Assembly (NCBI RefSeq): GCF_905475395.1
Contig: NC_058342.1
Span: 28,554,640 to 28,618,639 of the forward strand
DNA length: 64,000 bases
Source of the DNA: Chrysoperla carnea
Lineage: Eukaryota > Arthropoda > Insecta > Neuroptera > Chrysopidae
Direction of reading: 5' to 3'
Positions 59,495 through 64,000 of the stretch are shown here, one piece after another. The notes beneath the pieces were generated by a model. The model did no database searches. It was given only the letters and a program-made list of their open reading frames with translations, and was not told the DNA's origin. A program made the position numbers and the translations under genes. Each line of letters starts with the position of its first letter. Within the stretch, counting starts at the first letter, position 1.

Positions 59495-59765
59495 AAGACA
59501 GATATGATCTGAGTACAATCGCAGGTGTTCCGCAAGTTCTCATATCTGGGTGGCAAGCATGCTGAACGCTTAGGCCTGGTGGTGTATCACGAATACTGCA
59601 GGAGCTGTCACAGTGGTGACGAGGAGGAGACAATGTCTCATCTTCTCTGTCACTGCCCAGCTCTTGTCATTTGGGGTTTTAACCCCCAAACCCCCCCCCC
59701 TTGTTCACCGGCCTGGCCATCACTCTTGTAAACTATCTAACTAAATAATATGTAAAAATCAAATT
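59495..59765 (+). pseudogene. retrotransposon zinc-knuckle tail, tandem copy 1 (271 bp)
   Basis: This is the 3' end of the element begun at 59108. An open stretch (59525-59731) encodes FSYLGGKHAERLGLVVYHEY and CRSCHSGDEEETMSHLLCHC, the Cys/His tail of insect non-LTR ORF2 proteins. The reading runs out after a C-homopolymer (10 C before ttgttcacc). The whole block is repeated immediately downstream. Confidence 0.8.
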
Positions 59766-60035
59766 AAGACAGATATGATCTGAGTACAATCGCAGGTGTT
59801 CCGCAAGTTCTCATATCTGGGTGGCAAGCATGCTGAACGCTTAGGCCTGGTGGTGTATCACGAATACTGCAGGAGCTGTCACAGTGGTGACGAGGAGGAG
59901 ACAATGTCTCATCTTCTCTGTCACTGCCCAGCTCTTGTCATTTGGGGTTTTAACCCCCAAACCCCCCCCCTTGTTCACCGGCCTGGCCATCACTCTTGTA
60001 AACTATCTAACTAAATAATATGTAAAAATCAAATT
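59766..60035 (+). pseudogene. retrotransposon zinc-knuckle tail, tandem copy 2 (270 bp)
   Basis: This copy repeats 59495-59765 head to tail. By eye it differs only in the C-run (9 C instead of 10). It encodes the same Cys/His tail (59796-60014, a slightly different C-terminus because of the indel) and leads into a T-run and unrelated AT-rich DNA at about 60036. Near identity implies a very recent duplication or an assembly error. Confidence 0.85.
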
Positions 60036-60685
60036 TTTTTTTTAGTGAGAGGTTAAAAATTAGTGCGGACTCTAATAATAGTCGTTTTCATAGCCAAATG
60101 AGATTCACCACTCTAGAAAATTTTATTGTATAATAAACCCTCCCCCCCCCCTCAAATCTTCAGAATTCATTTAAACGTATTTAATTAACATCTAAAAAAA
60201 TTAAGCCTTAACTGAAAATTTGTACCCTGTTAGTACTTCCTTAAATTATGATACAATTCTAAAAAAAGTTTGGTGTAAATGGGTTGTATAACCTCTATAT
60301 TAATAAGTTTTGTACGCGGAGGTCATCATATTGTTCACACCTTTTTTTGTATTGATGTATACCTAATGTTTACGGAAATAGTAGTTTTGTAAAATTGTTA
60401 GCATGCGAATAAATTTTAACAGATGATAAAGGTTTTTCTACATTTGCTGATTTAACTTTCTGATAAATTATAACAATAATTTGGGTTTAGATTTTAATTA
60501 AATGAATTAAAACCCATACTTATAAATAAAATTGAAATTATGGGTATAATTTCCAAATTTTCGATTTCGAAAAAAATTGGTTTAAAACTTAATAAAAACA
60601 AAAAAATTATGATAAAAATGGGATTCAAAAAAAAAAACTGCAGTAAATTACAAATTTTTATTTCATTTTTTTTTTTATTATTAAA

Positions 60686-60910
60686 AAGTTTGTACAGTTT
60701 TAAATTTTACAAAATACGCTTTAAATTTGTTTTATTAATAAATTTTAAATTTTACAAAATACACTTTAAATTTGTTTTAAAAATAAAAAGTTTATACAAT
60801 TTTAAATTTCACAAAATAGGTACACTTTGTTTTATTAATAAAAAGTTTGTACAGTTTTAAATTTTACAAAAGACACTTCAAATTTGTTTTATTAATAAAC
60901 AGTTTAGTTT
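60686..60910 (+). repeat. minisatellite, about four units of 45-56 bp
   Basis: The landmark TTTAAATTTTACAAAA starts near 60700, 60745, 60801 and 60857. Each unit also has AAATTTGTTTTATTAATAAA. The 106-codon frame spanning it is an artefact of the repeat. Confidence 0.75.
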
Positions 60911-61740
60911 ACAATTTCAAAACTAAACGATTTTTATCTCTGACACTGCACTGTAATTTTGGCTATTGTTGTATACTATAATTTTGATTGTAGCCTTTTA
61001 AATTTATAAAATTTTGAAATTTTGATAAAAAAATTAACAAACAAAATCAGAGAAAATTCGAGTATAAATCATTTGCTCGCAAACTTTTTAATCATAACAC
61101 ATCTTCTGATCCGTTTTGTAATTGAGCAGAGCCATCTGTAAATTACTCTCATACTAACAATTGAGTGCAACATGGGTTTGCAAAGCTTTGATTTTCTACT
61201 CCTAAATTTTCTCTGGTACAAATTTAAGAAAAGCTCAAGAAATCACATGATGCGTTAAATTTTGTCCAACGTTAGATCCGTCATAATTCCAACACATCAC
61301 ATAGTATTGCAATATTGAGTCTAGTTTGAGTAAACAAAACTTTTAAGGGATATGTTGAACGAAGGCGAATTAAAATTTTCGACGGTATTTAACGTATCCT
61401 GTAGCTTCTCTTTTAAACGATTATAATTAAAATTTTGATAAATATTTTTTTGTCTACAATTTTTTTAACCAAAGTTTTAAATTTGTTTCAATGCAATAAC
61501 TAATAGTTTGTATAAGACATGAATAAATAGTATAGATCCATTACTTCCAAAATGAACACGATCAAATTTTGGCGCACACAAAATAAAATCGCATTGGATA
61601 AAACTAAACAATCCCAAGTATATAAAAATTGGAAAATTCTATGCCAAATAAAGATAAAGATATTATGAATCATTTTTTTCAGGTAAAAAACTACTATTTG
61701 ACTGTAGAACATGGTTATATTTTTTAGGCTGAAAAAAAAA

Positions 61741-62167
61741 AATTACTGAGTTAATTGTTGAAATACCATGTATAGACAGTGTTGATTACTCATATGCCAC
61801 ACATATATAACTGATATTCCCTTATAAAACATACTATACAATTTGCGCTCTCACAATGATGTTTACGAAAAATGTTTCAAACAAAAGTTGTATACTTTTT
61901 TTTAAGGAACATATTTTATACTTAAACTTTTATTCTATCTATAACGGTTTACAAGATGGATCCATAGGATCCAAGACCTAATTGACCTGTTGCTCATTTA
62001 CGAACTCGATCTCACTTTTTACGTCCTCAGCACGCTATAAAAATTTCAGCTTGATATCTCTTTTTTTTTTAAGTTATCGTGATGACAGACGAACAGACGA
62101 CAGACAGACAGACATACAATCGGAAATGGACTAATAAGATGAATAAATCAACACCTGTATCAAAATT
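61741..62167 (+). repeat. family-1 repeat, nearly complete
   Basis: It starts ACTGAGTTAATTGTTG and runs through the GACAGACAGACATAC stretch to ACACCTGTATCAAAATTT. It lacks the terminal block. Confidence 0.72.
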
Positions 62168-62631
62168 TGAAAAATTAAAATACAAGCGACTAAAAATATA
62201 GTCAAATTAGCAGAAAAATTTCATTTTCCACGACGAAAACCCCCGGAAATTTAAATTTTTAATTATAGAAAAGCTGAGGGTGCAAAGCGTGAAAAACCGT
62301 ACAGTATTATGATTCCATGAGATAATTTTCACTATTTCGCGAGCGTTAAACTGAAGATCTAAAAGTACTTGGTTTCAGTACTGGTATCTATCATGGATAT
62401 TTTTCATACCGTTCCCTTTAAGACCTTCACTATTTTTCTATGATCAATATTTCAAAGTGTTGAAATACCCCAATGGAAAAAACTTTGAAATACCCTAACA
62501 CCCATAAGGTATAAAAGCTCTACAACAATACGTTAAACCAAGGAGGATTTTCTGAACAAAAAATTCTGGATTTAATTTTGCAAACAAGTTTCGACAACTT
62601 ATTTCCCAAAAATTATGAATTAATAAATTTT

Positions 62632-62935
62632 AACTTACAACGAATTGTACGAAATAATTTTAACAAGTCTCGCAATCGCCACAATGAAAATTTTTGACAT
62701 CTGAAAAAAATAGGAAATTTTGTATAAAGTGTTATAATGTCTTTTGATTTTCATACAAAATTTTCATTTACCGAAATTAAAACTTGTAACTTATAATTTT
62801 AAGAAGTCTCGCAATCGTCACAATAAAATTTTTTGACATCTAAAGAAAAAAGAAAATTTTTATAAAGTGTTATCTTTCGATTTTCATACAAAATTTTCAA
62901 TTACCAAAATTTTACTTTTAGCTTATAACTTGTGC
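62632..62935 (+). repeat. tandem dimer, 139 bp period
   Basis: AAGTCTCGCAATCG starts at 62665 and 62804. ATTTTTTGACATCTxAA, TATAAAGTGTTAT and GATTTTCATACAAAATTTTC follow in both units. Confidence 0.75.
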
Positions 62936-63326
62936 CCCCACTGAAGAAAAATATATGATTTCTATAATATATAAAATAAAATAATTTTTAAAATAAAAGT
63001 AACGATTCGCGATACATATATCCCCAAAAATATTGCGATTTTCTAAATATTCTAAAAAATGAGTAAACCGAAAATAAAATAACAAAAAATATACAAAATA
63101 AGTGCATAGCCACCTACTACATCTTTTCAATTGTTATAATTTTTATTAGGGTTCCGTTTCCAAATCAGGAAAAAAAAGAACCCAGTAAAATAAAAATTTT
63201 AATAAATTAGTTTGTTTTAGTTTTCGAACATTATTCGAAGACTCATTAGTTGAAGCTACCTACAAATTTTTAACTGCCTTTCTTTTAAATTTTTGGAAAA
63301 AATGCACACCAAAGTTTCATTCTAAT

Positions 63327-63560
63327 TTGCGCCCTCGCAGGACATCAATGATATTTACAAAAAAATGTTTCAAATAAAAGTTGTTATTTTTTTTAAGAAA
63401 CAGATATTATATTTAAACTTTTGTTCTAAACGAAAATGGACTAATTATGTGATTTTATGAATACCTGTACCAAAATTTTATTATTATATTTCTTAGTGTT
63501 ACAAACTTAAGACTAAATTTAATATACCTTCTTATATATTTCATATATACAGGGTATAAG
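63327..63560 (+). repeat. family-1 repeat, internally deleted
   Basis: TTTGCGCCCTCGCAGG and the AAATGTTTCAAAxAAAAG block are joined to the GGACTAATTATGTGATTTTA end, so the middle is missing. It ends TACAGGGTATA. Confidence 0.7.
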
Positions 63561-63716
63561 AATAATCTTTAAATTTTTATGATCGAATGTTACTATTTTA
63601 GCGATTCCTCTGCTATTGAAATTTCAAATATTCACCAAAGAAGAAAAAAAACTATAATGTCATTTGAAACTTAATATTCAATTTCCAACAACCTTTTTAA
63701 CGATTGAAAAAAAAAA

Positions 63717-64000
63717 CAAGTGATAACAAACAATTGATTGAGTTAATTGTTGAAATATCATGTATAGACCGTGTTGATTACTCTGTCACATTACACATAC
63801 ATACATGTTACACATATGTAACTGATATACCCATATAAGAATACAATTTGCGCACAATATGCGCTCTTACGGGTAGACAGTAATGTTTACGAGAAAATGT
63901 TTCAAACAAAAATTGTTTAATTTTTTATAAGGAACATTTTTTACACTTAATTTTTAGTTCCTTCTCTAACTACGGACCCAAGACCCAATTGACCTTGTTG
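63717..64000 (+). repeat. family-1 repeat, cut by window end
   Basis: It starts ACAAGTGATAACAAACAATT and is still inside the repeat at base 64000. It is in tandem orientation with the 63327-63560 copy. Confidence 0.72.

Noticed and set aside
60540..60860. 106-codon frame rich in Lys, Phe and Tyr
   Set aside because: It is produced by the 45-56 bp minisatellite; the apparent peptide repeats mirror the DNA repeats.

Overview
The window is AT-rich eukaryotic DNA, almost certainly from an insect nuclear genome. The evidence is a split gene with GT-AG introns, a dense mix of non-LTR retrotransposon remnants, tRNA-derived SINEs, pogo/hAT-like elements and MITEs, a SINE ending in the insect-type telomeric motif CCTAA, and no prokaryotic gene organisation. 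The insect order cannot be fixed from the sequence alone.

The one confidently recognised protein gene lies at 5894-12690 on the + strand. It is the 3' part of a myoglianin gene (the arthropod GDF8/GDF11-type TGF-beta ligand). Three exons are visible: most of the latency prodomain (5894-6507), the end of the prodomain plus the furin site and first part of the ligand (12004-12265), and the cystine-knot C-terminus (12554-12690). Splice phases match across both introns, and the exons join to 336 codons encoding a 114-residue mature ligand with nine cysteines. The N-terminal exons are not found and probably lie upstream of base 1. The prodomain carries a basic insertion with two extra furin-type motifs, which is the most interesting protein-level feature.

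The remaining ~90% is repeat-rich intergenic or intronic DNA. Bases 1-5890 hold interspersed repeats, a satellite-like dimer (530-1125) and Helitron-like repeats. The 5.5 kb intron holds a minus-strand non-LTR retrotransposon 3' fragment. From 12.9 to 32 kb there are a pogo-like MITE (13.6-14.5 kb), small TIR elements and several tRNA-derived SINEs. From 32.4 to 37.5 kb there are candidate minus-strand Lys/Arg-rich exons, a tRNA-Thr(AGT)-like gene, a 331 bp TIR element and an array of about three dyad-symmetric ~310 bp satellite monomers. From 39 to 42 kb there are two pogo-like elements with HTH relics and a ~210 bp inverted duplication. From 43 to 52 kb there are further tRNA-Thr-like loci, two ~1.1 kb TIR elements (one carrying another MITE nested inside it), a decayed RNase H domain and a palindromic X-box-like motif. 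From 53 to 60 kb there are hAT/MITE remnants and a decayed non-LTR retrotransposon whose tail is duplicated in a nearly perfect 271/270 bp tandem. The last 4 kb holds short tandem repeats and copies of the dominant ~520 bp interspersed repeat (called family 1 here; at least 13 copies in the window).

Nothing in the window resembles a new multi-gene system. The leads worth following are the multi-furin prodomain, the satellite architecture, the tRNA-flavoured elements, three unassigned candidate exons and the perfect tandem duplication.
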